Assembly (NCBI RefSeq): GCF_963576615.1 | Contig: NC_088711.1 | Location: 23,158,182 to 23,222,181, forward strand | Source of the DNA: Watersipora subatra | Taxonomy: Eukaryota; Bryozoa; Gymnolaemata; Cheilostomatida; Watersiporidae | Reading direction: 5' to 3' | Length of the DNA stretch: 64,000 nt | In this document: one piece after another, positions 46,801-58,100 of the stretch | Numbering within the stretch: the first letter of the stretch is position 1 | Layout of the letters: the number at the start of each line of letters is the position of its first letter | The notes under the pieces: generated by a model | Database searches by the model: none | The model's input: only the letters and a program-made list of their open reading frames with translations | Told to the model about the DNA's origin: nothing | Position numbers and translations under genes: made by a program

Positions 46801-47514
46801 AGATACATCACTTTCCCAGCATCGTTTACTCCACTGAAAATTACTCAACCTGGTATGTTCCATGGTTTCCACAAACAACTTTTGGTCGTATTTGCAAAAA
46901 AACGGTTTAATTTGACAATATGTTTGTGATCTAAAAACTTCTATATTATAACATTGTTATATGGTAACGTAGTAACCTGTATGATAACAATATTGTACAC
47001 TTCAACAACACTGTAATGGCAATAAGAATGCATAAAAATCGTATTAGAATCGAATGCAAAGAACCAAATTATGATGCATATATGCCTCAGACCCGAAGCC
47101 TATTATGGACAGTACTACAATGTTATCTTACCTTCCCACAAAAGCTGCAAGTATATTTGCTGTGTTGAGTAACTTCCATCTTCTTGACCATTTTTCTAAG
47201 TGAAGCACCATACCTTGTGCCATATTTACCAGTGATTCCGACCTTTCGGGTTCGCTTGGCCTGAAATATCAGTTAAGTATGACCACAAAATACTTTCGGT
47301 TCGTTGAATTATTGAGGCACAATCCTACCCTAAATTGACAATCATTAGAAGGCGCAGAAGATAGTTTAGGTAACATGATAAATTACACTATCGTTACTCC
47401 AGGATACTATTGATATAAAAAAGTTTAACAACTCATTAAATTAATGCGAGATATAACGCATATAACTGATGTTCAGCGATTTTGTTGTGCCTAATTATAA
47501 CTTCGACGTACCAT
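40804..47514 (-). CDS. RPL37A: 60S ribosomal protein L37a (eL43), complete
   Basis: Zinc-ribbon protein of the large ribosomal subunit. Four exons on the minus strand: 47512-47514 (ATG only, then GTACGT), 47132-47260 ([20 protein letters not shown]), 45597-45679 ([18 protein letters not shown]) and 40804-40867 ([14 protein letters not shown], stop). Total 92 codons, the usual length. The four zinc ligands are Cys39, Cys42, Cys57 and Cys60 (CSFC and CRAC). The last intron, 40868-45596, is 4.7 kb because nested transposons fill most of it, while the other introns are shorter. A first exon coding for methionine alone is the expected arrangement for this gene. The start is a pyrimidine-rich leader, as in TOP mRNAs. 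Confidence 0.95.
41767..42544. mobile_element. GTATTCCCTGG-ended element with GC-rich ends
   Basis: GTATTCCCTGG and CCAGGGAATAC are perfect 11-bp inverted ends. Near the right end is GGGGCGGCTCAGCCGCCCC. The interior (to 42486) is an inverted copy of the TCGGATAACTCG family, whose left end CAGTCAAACTAGGATAACTC reads on the minus strand next to TA. Confidence 0.65.
42938..45099. mobile_element. TTAA family 2 element, second copy (2162 bp with insertion)
   Basis: AGCATATCAATTACATAAG at the left, CTTATGTAATTGATGTGCT at the right, with TTAA outside each (42934-42937, 45100-45103). The host GCTTTTAAGAGCTTGT is restored exactly when it is removed. It contains the family 1 copy 43459-44353, leaving about 1.26 kb of its own sequence. 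Confidence 0.85.
43459..44353. mobile_element. TTAA family 1 element, copy e (895 bp)
   Basis: AGGTTGACTTGC / GCAAATCAACCT ends, TTAA at the left (43455-43458) and a mutated TTGA at the right. Inserted inside the family 2 copy. Confidence 0.85.
45680..47131. other. RPL37A intron 2
   Basis: No coding sequence. A MITE-like end, ACAATAGATGCTCCTATAAC followed by AATAATCCGTTCC, occurs at 46627; its partner end was not located. Confidence 0.4.
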
Positions 47515-47545
47515 CGCGAATCTTGGCTGAAAAGGAAAAAGGGGT
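47515..47545 (-). promoter_or_regulatory. RPL37A: Pyrimidine-rich 5' leader (TOP-like) of RPL37A
   Basis: On the minus strand, CCCCTTTTTCCTTTTC (47544-47529) lies 14 bp upstream of the ATG. Such tracts at the cap site mark ribosomal-protein mRNAs under TOR-dependent control. The actual transcription start is not shown by the sequence. Confidence 0.5.
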
Positions 47546-47784
47546 GAAGAATGCTCCCGGCATTGATGCGCATACGACGTTCTACAATGATATTAATAAT
47601 ACGGAAACCAACGATGAATTTTATTATAAAAAAATAATGAAACATTTTTAAATTTCATTAATTTAAATTAATTATTTGACTTATTTGCGTGTTTCGATGT
47701 TGAAGAAGTTGATTTCAGCACCGGTGGACTAAATTGGGGGAGTGTCTCGCTACAACAGCCAGATTTCCGGCATCATTTCATTAC

Positions 47785-47790
47785 TATAAA
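47785..47790 (+). promoter_or_regulatory. PEF1: Possible TATA box of PEF1
   Basis: TATAAA at 72 bp upstream of the PEF1 ATG, in the 347-bp gap shared with RPL37A. Only a sequence match. Confidence 0.3.
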
Positions 47791-47861
47791 ATAAAAGTAC
47801 GAAATTTTTCTTCCTTACCTTATACAGATTTTAAGCAACAGGTTCAGTTGATCCAATAAAT

Positions 47862-50800
47862 ATGTCTTATGGATATGGTGTAAGTTCTGGCGTATATTCA
47901 CAATTGCTTAAATATCTTGCTGATTGGCGGCTCTATTCACCAAGCTACTTGTTAGAGTATTCACACCTGAAATTCAGCCAATTTCATTTGCCGTTGGATT
48001 AATTTTCACTAATAGTTATTAATTGATTTATGTAAATTTTTTAGGCTCCAGGTGGCTATGGTGGGCCTCCATCACAACCTAGCTATGGACAGCCACCACA
48101 AGGGGGTTACCCGGGAGGGTACCAAGGAGCCCCTCAATCTGGCGGCTATCCACCTCCACAGCCCGGATATGGGGGGTACCCGAATGTCGACCCACAGATT
48201 ATGGCTTGGTTTCAGGCCGTGGATGCTGACAGATCTGGCCAGATTTCAGCACATGAATTAAGATCAGCGCTCACTAATTCTAACTACTCGCATTTTAATG
48301 AAGAAGCATGTCGCCTTATGATAGGTAGGAATATGATGTTTTAGATTACTAGTTTTGTTGATGACCTTTTTCATTTGGTCTATTCTGCCGCTGTTGAATG
48401 CCACATTTCTGTGGCATGTTTTATGTTTATGTTTTTAATGGTTTTTGTTAGCTAAGCTCTAATGCTTATTTATCCAAAGGCTTACTAATGTTGCTGATTT
48501 TTAGTAATTGCAAGATTGAAATTTAAGAACATTTCAGAAATATTCACACATATTCACTGAGTCATCATTTGTGAAGTGCATAACTTTATTTTTTTATTAT
48601 AATCTTTGACTGTTTTTAGGGATGTTTGATAAAGATGGGAGTGGCACCATAAATTTAAATGAATTTCAGCAGTTATGGACCTATATGAATCAATGGAAAG
48701 GAACATTTGAGCGCATTGATGCCAACCGATCTGGTTCTATTGAGAGTCACGAGTTATGTGCAGGTAATCATATAACTTACTCCGCTATCACAATATAACC
48801 TGAACCTGTGAGCAGTGGTAATCTACACCTGCATTTTATTAACATGCATGATTTATGAAAGAATGAGCCTATATCTGGCTTATCAGGTTCATCAGGTGTT
48901 AAGAAAGTGATCACGTGTGTTAAGCTTGCTTGTCTCGCAAACTCGCGAATGTCTTGCTTTTTAATGTTTTCATGATATTGTGTAGATGGGTTGGGTAACG
49001 CTTTGGCCCATTCAGTTTTTACATATGTACTGAGTACAGTACATAATCATACAGTTGCCAACGCCTAATCATTCATATTATGTAACAGCAATTTGCTTGG
49101 AAGTAATATGTTGTTGGTCAACTGACTGCGATGTACGAGAAAAGGCGTAAAAATTATACAACTTTGGAGCTCGCAGATACTATTAAAAGCCGGTAGTGAA
49201 AAACCAGAATTTAAAAAAGCATTGGCAGATGTATTATCCCACGACCAAACACGAGCAAAGCAATTGTTTGGAGATTTATGATAAAGGCATATGTGCACGC
49301 AACCCCCGAAAAATTATCTGTTAACGCCACGATCAATTCCTTGTACCGAAATCTCATCAACAAATTCAACCACTTTTGTGTAGAGTCGTTTAAGTATAAT
49401 AATGATACAAAACACATATAAACCTACTTAAATATGTTACCAAGTCTTTGAAAGGTTACCGCAATATCTTAAAACTTACCCATCTGGACTTCGTTATCAC
49501 AGATAGAACTGTACCACTAACAGTAATTACCTTTATTTACAAATTACAAGAAACATGGACTGTTTTGTTACTACATGCACGGTATGTCAGTATGTGAATA
49601 TGTATATATTTTTTTCCATAAATGCAAACAAATAAATACAATAATATTCATGTTTTCTTTGCATTATGTTTGTATTTGCATAATAAAATGAGCTACTATC
49701 TATGCAACACAAAAGATCTGAATCGGATTATTTTTCAATTAGGATCGGTATATCGGATCGGTATCTGAATCGGCTGGTGAATTTAGAATCGGGGCATCTC
49801 TACCGTATACAATTAAATGGAAAATCGTTCAACACGCAAGGCCATACGACCCAGCCACCAAGCGTTGTAACCTGTGCATATCAGAAAAGTACATCATCCT
49901 CACAAAACCAGAAATGAGCTCACTCAACAAGCGTAACGAGCTAGCTTCCACATGCCGACATTCTACTAAATACACACTACGAAATGCAATTACATAGCTA
50001 TCAGTCGTTATAGTAATTACACCTCTCTTACATATATAACTCAGTTGGACCAAAACAATTTTATCTGATGATTGTCTGCGTAACAGACGTGAAACTAACA
50101 GTAATGAAGTTGTTTTTTATCTAAGGTTTTACATGAATAAATTTTATATTTAAGCTCTGACCACTCATTGAGCACTATCTGGCAACTTTAACACACTACA
50201 TTGGAATATATATATATATATATGTATATTACACAGCAGCTTGCCATTTTACTTCTAATATCGCATTTCTCCTATTGCAGGGAGAGATATAAACATATAA
50301 TCTTTTCCTTTCATTATTGCTGTTTGTTGTACATAATAACACCCAGTACATTACAGCTACCATTGCAGCTCTCCTATTGCACTGCAGTGCCATTTGACTG
50401 CTAATATTGCATTTTTCAACCAGCAGTACCTTTTCTTTTTCCATTATCACTTTGTTTGTGGGCTGTATGACAAGGGAATTTCTAGTGGTACAAATCCCAT
50501 TTAGTTTTATTATTAATAACGACTTAACATGCGTTGGTCGTCAGTATTAAATTGTAAGCAAGCTCTGAAGTTTCTATGAGTACTTGAATCCCTCTAAATT
50601 TTCCTTTGTTTACTCAATATTTACCAGAATATGAATGAATGGTAATTCTTTCTTCCCATACGCTTCAATTAAAAATACAGCAACTGATCAAAGTACCAAT
50701 CCGATTTAACATCCTCTACATATCAGCTAATTCAATCCTGATCTTTGGTGTTTTATGGTTTATTGCTTCTTGTATTACAAAGATTATGAATAAAGTGTGC

Positions 50801-51883
50801 ATTTATTTATTTGTTAATGTTTAAAAATTTGCAAAATTAATCTAATTTTATGTTATTAAATAGAAGTTTTACACATTAACCTGTGATTGGTTGTAATATT
50901 TTTTGACATTTTAAATGGGAATTGCGTCATTGTTAAATATTTCTTAGTGATAAAAACTTTCAGTTTATTATATTTCTTAGCTGGCTCAAATATTGTTGCC
51001 GTGCTCAATAGGGGATCGGTATAAAGTACCTGAAATGTCAGATTTATTTAAGGTCAGCTGATACTGATCCATGCACTCAACATCAATATTCTTACTGATG
51101 TCGGAAACAGGGTAGCACTAGTATTCATGGATTGATCTGAATCAGGCAAATTTTAATTGGCTTCTAACATAAACTAAGGCATTCACGTTTTGATGTTCAC
51201 TTGCCAGGAAACTTGAGTTTAACGGCTATTATTTTCGCTAGTTTAAATTTTCGTCATAGGTTTTGCGTAAGCGGTTTTTTATTGTTCATCGCACAAGAAT
51301 TGCATAATCTTGGTCACCCGCCAGCCAGTAAACGCTGCAGTGTTCGCAGCCTCATGTTTGGCACCTGGCCAAATAAATAAACTTATTCTCCAAGAAAGAA
51401 TGGAGCCCTATGTTCAGTATGAATAAGATCACGTGATAATTCTTGTTGTTAACTTTGCAGCATTCAATGAAATGGGTTACAGAGTTTCACCACAGTTTGC
51501 ACAGCTTGTATGCACTCGATATGACTACCAGGGTAGACGAGCACTCACACTGGACCTATTCATTCAGGTATGTTCCTCCTGGGCTGTAGGATATTGGTAA
51601 AGTATGTGCAAATGATGGTTCATATTTATGGTTTGTTCTTATACAAATGGAACTCTCTCACCTATGGGTTCTCGAGGTACTGCTTACATATAACAGTGAA
51701 TATTGAGTCAGCTCCTTAGTGTTTTACTAATCACGAAATGCTGACCCTAGTTTTTTTCTGCAGGCGTGTGTGTTAATGAAGATGCTGACAGAGTCATTCA
51801 AGCAGAGAGACTCGTCAATGGCAGGCACCGTACAGTTATCATACGAGGACTTCATGTGTTTAACGATGTGGAACAAACCATGA
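47862..51883 (+). CDS. PEF1: Peflin (penta-EF-hand protein), complete
   Basis: PEF1 is a calcium-binding partner of ALG-2/PDCD6 that acts at ER exit sites and in COPII/CUL3 regulation. Exons: 47862-47879 (MSYGYG), 48045-48324, 48620-48763, 51461-51567, 51764-51883. The phases agree, giving 222 codons. The N-terminal ~50 residues are Gly/Pro/Tyr/Gln-rich ([19 protein letters not shown]), as in peflin but shorter than the mammalian tail. Five EF-hands follow: loops [24 protein letters not shown] and [12 protein letters not shown] are canonical, while the fourth ([12 protein letters not shown]) and fifth ([10 protein letters not shown]) are degenerate, as expected for dimerising PEF proteins. 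The ATG is the first in frame, with a following GTAAGT donor. Sorcin or grancalcin are less likely given the NVDP-WF start of EF1. Confidence 0.93.
49238..50462 (+). mobile_element. CCCACGACC inverted-end family, copy 3
   Basis: It begins CCCACGACCAAACACGAG and ends TTTGTTTGTGGG. Same internal order as 4984-6100, with an extra central stretch. Located in PEF1 intron 3. Confidence 0.6.
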
Positions 51884-52171
51884 GAGTTGCAATTTTATGT
51901 GGGATTTGATAATCTCTAAGTCAGAAATGAACATTTGATAACTTATTGTTATTCCCTTTGAATGCAAATTTGCGATCATGCCAGAGATTACTTGTTAGTA
52001 CATTTTATATTATTACTATTAAATATATCAGTTTTACATGTTTAGAAAATTGAATATTTGGATATCAGCATTAGCACCAGAATATTGTCTGATTTAAGCT
52101 AACATATTAAAAAATACATATTTGCCAAGCTAAGGATACTTAATATTGATATGGAGGTACATGATTAGTCC

Positions 52172-55100
52172 TTAAAAACCTCCGAGTGGGTCGCCAAAAA
52201 GGTCATCATCATCCAAGTCTACTTTCTTGGTCTTGCCCTTAGTACTTCCTAAATCGGCAAACAAGTCATCTGCGAAAGAAAAGTGGATTGAGATAAGCAT
52301 ACATCAAATACCTCAACTTCACTCATTTTCTCAGTGCAGTACCGCTAAAATCCTATTGAGTTCAGTAACAAATAATGGAATATTTGCCTAAATCTTGTAT
52401 GGCAAGTGAAGCTCCAGTCGCAAGTTATTCAGCTGGGATATCCAGATAACGTGTGGTCATATAAATGCTTGTAGTTGACCCAGCACAACACGTAGATTGC
52501 TATAACAGCACTGACCTAAATATGGCATATTACAGTGCTTTCTGAACATCAACAGACATGAGAACCAATATTTTCTCAGCTGATCACACAATCATATTGC
52601 AAATGGCCATAGCATCAATGTCAAAGAGGGCTAACAACAAAGTCTCAATGCTGATGTCGGACCTGAGAACCCTGATGAAAACTTTAAGAATAAAGCAAAG
52701 AAGTTGTGTACACCTACCCATGTCATCATCGAGAGTCACCTTCTTAGTTGGTAGACTTTTTTTTCCTGCGGGTGCACGAACCTTCTTTTCCTTGCTCTTA
52801 ATATTTATATCAGCAAAAATGTCATCTCCGCCAAACAAATCCTCATCCTGCGTACAAAACATTGAAAAGCTTCAAAATTCGAAATGAGTGTCGAGTCTTG
52901 ACTGAGCTAAAACAAACACTAAAACTGGCTAATGCCAAACCAAATGCTGAGTTAGCAAGCTATTGACCAATCAGGCACCCGGTAAGATGTAGCAGCCAGA
53001 TGATGTCAGCGACGCTAACCTTAGTGAATGCTTTCTGCCTTTTGGGTTTCACAGGCTTTGATGCAAACAAGTCATCATCATCAAGGTCCTGCAAGTAAAA
53101 TCCACTAATGTACTCATATATTGAATAAACTGAGGCAAGATACAGTGACATATATAGACAAGTATAACATACTAGCGTTCATACGTAGAGTACAGCATAT
53201 ATTCTTTTATTGAACATACTAACACCAGGTATAGTCGTTAAAGTGTTGCAGGTTGAACCATAACACCAGGTATAGTTACTGCAGTGTTACAGGTTGAACC
53301 ATAATACCAGTGAATATAGTCATTACAGCGTTGCAGGTTGAACCATAATAACACCAGGTATAGTCACTGCAGTGTTGCAGGTTGAACCATAAAAACACCA
53401 GGTATAGTTACTGCAGTGTTACAGCTTGAACCATAATACCAGCGGATATAGTCATTACAGTGTTGCAGGTTGAACCATAATAAAACCAGGTATAGTCACT
53501 GCAGTGTTACAGGTTGAACCATATTAGCACCAGATATAGTCACTGCAGTGTTGCAGTTTGATCCATAATAACACCAGGTATAGTCATTACAAAGTTACAG
53601 GTTAAACCATAATACGCCAGGTATAATCACTGCAGTGTTGCAGGTTGAGCCATAATAACATCAGGTATAATCACTGCAGTGTTGCAGGTTGAACCATAAT
53701 AACACCAGGTAGAGTTACTGCAGTGTTACAGGTTAAACCCTAATACACCAGGTATAATCATTACAAAGTTACAGGTTAAACCGTAATACACCAGGTATAA
53801 TCCCTGCAGTGTTACAGGTTGAACCATAATACACCAGGTATGGTCATTGCAAAGTTACAGGTTAAACCGTAATACACCAGGTATAGTTACTGCAGTGTTG
53901 CAGGTTGAACCATAATAACACCAGGTAGAGTTACTGCAGTGTTACAGGTTAAACCCTAATACACCAGGTATAATCATTACAAAGTTACAGGTTAAACCGT
54001 AATACACCAGGTATAATCCCTGCAGTGTTACAGGTTGAACCATAATACACCAGGTATGGTCATTGCAAAGTTACAGGTTAAACCGTAATACACCAGGTAT
54101 AGTTACTGCAGTGTTGCAGGTTGAACCATAATAACACCAGGTATAGTCGCTGCAGTGTTACAGGTTGAGCCATAATACACCAGCTATAGTCACTGTAGTG
54201 TTGCAGGTTGAACCTTAATACACCAGGTATAGTCACTGCAGCGTTGCAGGTTGAATAGCAAATAGATTCTTACCAAAACAGGCTTTTTCTTCGCAGGTTT
54301 AGTGCTGGTAAACAAATCCTCATCATCAAATATATCCCCCACAGTTTTCTTAGAAGAAGATTGTTTAGCAGGTTTTACAGCAAATATGTCATCATCCGAA
54401 TCTCCGAGTGCAAAAGGATCTGCAGTCTTGTGCTCTATCGGTTCAGGTGATGAATAACCGTCTAACGGAGGAGGCTCCTCCAAGACCGGTGAAGGTGATT
54501 TATTAGGTTCAATCTTAATGCCATTGTTAGTAATTTCCTGGGTCTTCACCTCTCCATTCGAAATTGCATTATCTTTCTTAGCAATCAGGGCGCCGGGTTT
54601 GGTAAACAAATCATCGTCATCACTATCCAAGTTAGTTAGTGTTTTAACGTCGCTAGGAGGCAACAGTCGGTCAGACGATTTCAAGCTAGAATCTATAAAA
54701 TTGGGAGTTACCGATGCACTTGAGGGGTTATTGTCTCCATCGGGTTTTGGGTCATGGAGTGGTGGAACAGGTTTGGAGCTAAACAAGTCATCTGTGTCAC
54801 TGTCATCAAAGGGATCAACAGAAGGGGTTTTAGCTGCCTGACTATGACTGGTTTGAAGGCTACTAGAAACTGGAGGAATGTGAGTATCGATTGAATCTGT
54901 TGGTTCTGGAATGGTTGTGGGCTCAGCAGGTGCAAGAGCTTTTTCTCCTTTCTTACTGTATCTACTAGGAGGTTTCCTCTTCTGCTGAACTTTGGCTCGA
55001 GACTGCAAAAAATAGTTTTCTATGTAACACACCTGTAATCACTGATCTACTGATCTAAGCACAAAAGCTGCAAATGAGAGGTGAATGCTAAAGAAGAAGT

Positions 55101-58100
55101 ACACCAGTACCTTATTAAAGTTGTGTAACACCTTGGTATTTTCGGCAGGTATATCAAAACCAATAGCTTGTGGAACTGGTTCTTTCTTAGGAGGAGTGGC
55201 TCCAGGTATCATAGCTAGAGGGTTTATACCAATGGTTGCTTTCTTAGAAGGAGTGGCACCAGGCATCATAGCTAAAGGGTCTATACCAATGTTTGCTGGT
55301 AGCCTCTTGACTGCCGGACTTTTGATGGTGACAGAAGACGGTAGTTGTAATGGATCAGAGCTTTGAACGGTTTTTGCTGTCTCAGGCTCAGTACTTGGAG
55401 TAATTGCAGGTTTTTGAGATACTAGAGAACCGATACACTGGTAAGTTAGCTCTGACTAAGTACATCACATACAAGCTTAAAAATTGATATCGTGACAAGC
55501 CTCACACAAGTGCTCTCTGTACATTAAAGGTTGACTTGCAACAAAATTCACATTACAGTTATTTGGTATCAAAAGATTCACCATGTCTTACTCTGTTGTG
55601 TTGTAGGTGCCACATATGTGGAAATGTGATTACAAGCTCTTAAAAGCTCAAAAACGAAAAGCCGCCGTAGATTGGAATCTCTTTATTTCTCTGGCGTAGT
55701 CATGAAATTTGGTTATCGTCTTGTCACGTGATGTTCTCACGTGAATTGAAAGGGCAATATAAAACTTATCGTAGCACTAGTTTATGACAAACACTTCGGG
55801 TTTTACCGAAGACCCCGTATCAAATATAGATGCTCGCTACTTTACAGTTTTGTTTCGGTTTGGTCTAATCGGCAAGTCGTAATCTGATCATGTGACCCAT
55901 TACTCCGCAAATAATTTCTGCAGCACTTTTCGATTATCACAAATGACCAACAGGCTCGTCATGATTATCAGACAATGATAAGTACTCCTTCAAGCTAAGG
56001 CTAAAAAATTAAATGAATTTTTACGGTAAGTTATAAGATATCACTGCTAAAAGTGACAGCAATAAAATGACGATAAAATAGACGCGTAAGAACAATAGAC
56101 ATGGTATTATTAAATGCGTGAAGTATATTTGTGAATTATTTCGACGAATAAGGTTGCATGAAAGTGTAAACCGAAACCATCTAACACAGCTACGTCACAT
56201 TTGAGCGGTTTTGGAAAGAGAATCCAAACTACGGCGGTCTTGTGTGGCTGCGATTAACTGTTCGTTTTGGAGCTTTTAAAAAGCTTGTAATCACATTTCC
56301 ACATATTTTGCACCTACAACACAACAGAGTAAGACATGGTAAATCTTTTCATATCAAATAACTGTAATGTGAATTTTGTTGCAAGTCAACCTTTAAACAA
56401 AATCTTTCTTTTCCATCTACTTGCCTTGCCACTCAGATTCATAAACACACCGTAATTCACCAAATGTTTCCATATGACAGCAGCACCTGATGATTGCTTG
56501 GCTTACAGATTAATCACAGAATGCAATAATGCATTTAAGCAATGATATACAGCTCCCCAAGGATAGGCGATGGCTATCATATGTGCGGGTTAAATGATTG
56601 TTCCCTGTTCGGATTGTAATAGCCTGGGTTTCGGAGCTAGCACAATTCTCGCGGGGCGGTCACGTTGCCTTGTCAAGTTTTGGAAAACACGACTCGCTGT
56701 TATCGCTTCATTAGCTCATTCAGTCAGTAGACCCCGCGGTTCACAATAGCAAACCTTGAATTTCTACAATGTAGGGGTAATATCTAACCAAAATAATGGA
56801 TCCATGCAAAATAAAACATTTCAAATTACCTACTTTTACTAATTCTAAAATTGGTAAAGGTCGTAGTATATGCTTAAAATTGAATATAATTTACCCAAAA
56901 TGACCCGAACAATGGCCTTTTTTTCCTAGTTTTTGATTAATATTTTGCCACCCCTAATATAAAATGACAAAGTCTTTCATCGTTGTCACATTGTTTTACC
57001 TGGCCAATAAGATGGGACAGCAGGCAAAGCTGTGCAGTGTAGTTTTCATACTCAAAATCTAAATATAAAACCGAATTTGGGCTATTTTACGATTGTGACT
57101 ATTAATATCATGAATGCTTGTGAATGGCAACTGGCTGATCATAACGGTGACAATATTGGGATACTATATTTATTTGACAACAAGATGAATTCAACAGATC
57201 AGTAAAATAACCACTATGGTTCATAATATTTGTAAATTTACGAGGGTCTTTATTCAGCATATCTGTTTGTTAGGGTGCCGTGTTCGGGTTCATCCCAACA
57301 GAGCTCGATCATTAAGCCCCGCCCACATGGTAGCCGTCGGCTATCCTTGGGGGGCTGTATATCATTGATTTAAGCAATTCATGAATTGACAATAACCAAT
57401 GCTGTCTGAACAAATGTATGAAGAATTTTGGCAAGCTACATTATGTTACCAGTGTATTTACACTCTGTGAAGCTATATTACAAGTGTACATATACGTATT
57501 CTGTAAAGCTATATTACAAGTGTACATATATTCCATAAATCTATGGAACAAATGTATGCATACTCCATAAAGGTTCAGATAGAGTGAAAAGCCTCCTTCC
57601 TCACCTGCGGGTCGATTAGGTTTTCTCGTGTGTTTACTAGAGAAGAGGTCATCATCAGAAGAGTCAGAATCAAATAAGGTGGTAGCAGGAATGGATTTCC
57701 GTTTGGGTTTAGTAACTGTGCAATTGCAATTATTGCAGCAAATCAGGCAGTGGAAAAAGAAACAAGTCTGGTTGGTATGAAGCAAAGTTGATATAAAAAA
57801 GCCTGATTTTGTATCATGAATTCAGTAATCATCTTGGTCACCAGCTAACCTTTCTTGTTAATACATCAACTAGGAGAGCAGCACCATTCTCATGCAGTAA
57901 TCTTATAGTCATTTGAAAACAATTTCAGCAAAAATTGTGAAGTCGACGATTGCTAAGTTGGTAAGAAAAGGGTAAAATCAAACTGGGAAACAGATAAGCT
58001 GATTTGAATAAAAGTGAGAAGGTACAAAGAACAGCAGAATACCGGTTGAAATGCAACCACAGGGAGTTGTGGGTGATTATCTGAGTAGGAAAGATCAGAT

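Noticed and set aside
51085-51115. CTGATGTCGGAAAC, partial hammerhead look-alike
   Set aside because: The CTGATGA core is broken and no stem II can form.
53221-54255. Regular repeats as a CRISPR array
   Set aside because: Units are contiguous with no unique spacers, and the host is a spliced eukaryotic gene.
54518-54841. Plus-strand 107-codon frame
   Set aside because: Antisense shadow of the large WASHC2 exon 54274-55002.
57945-58000. Sequence resembling the box A of the retroposons (TTGCTAAGTTGGTAAG)
   Set aside because: No box B or shared tail follows, so it was not called as a retroposon.
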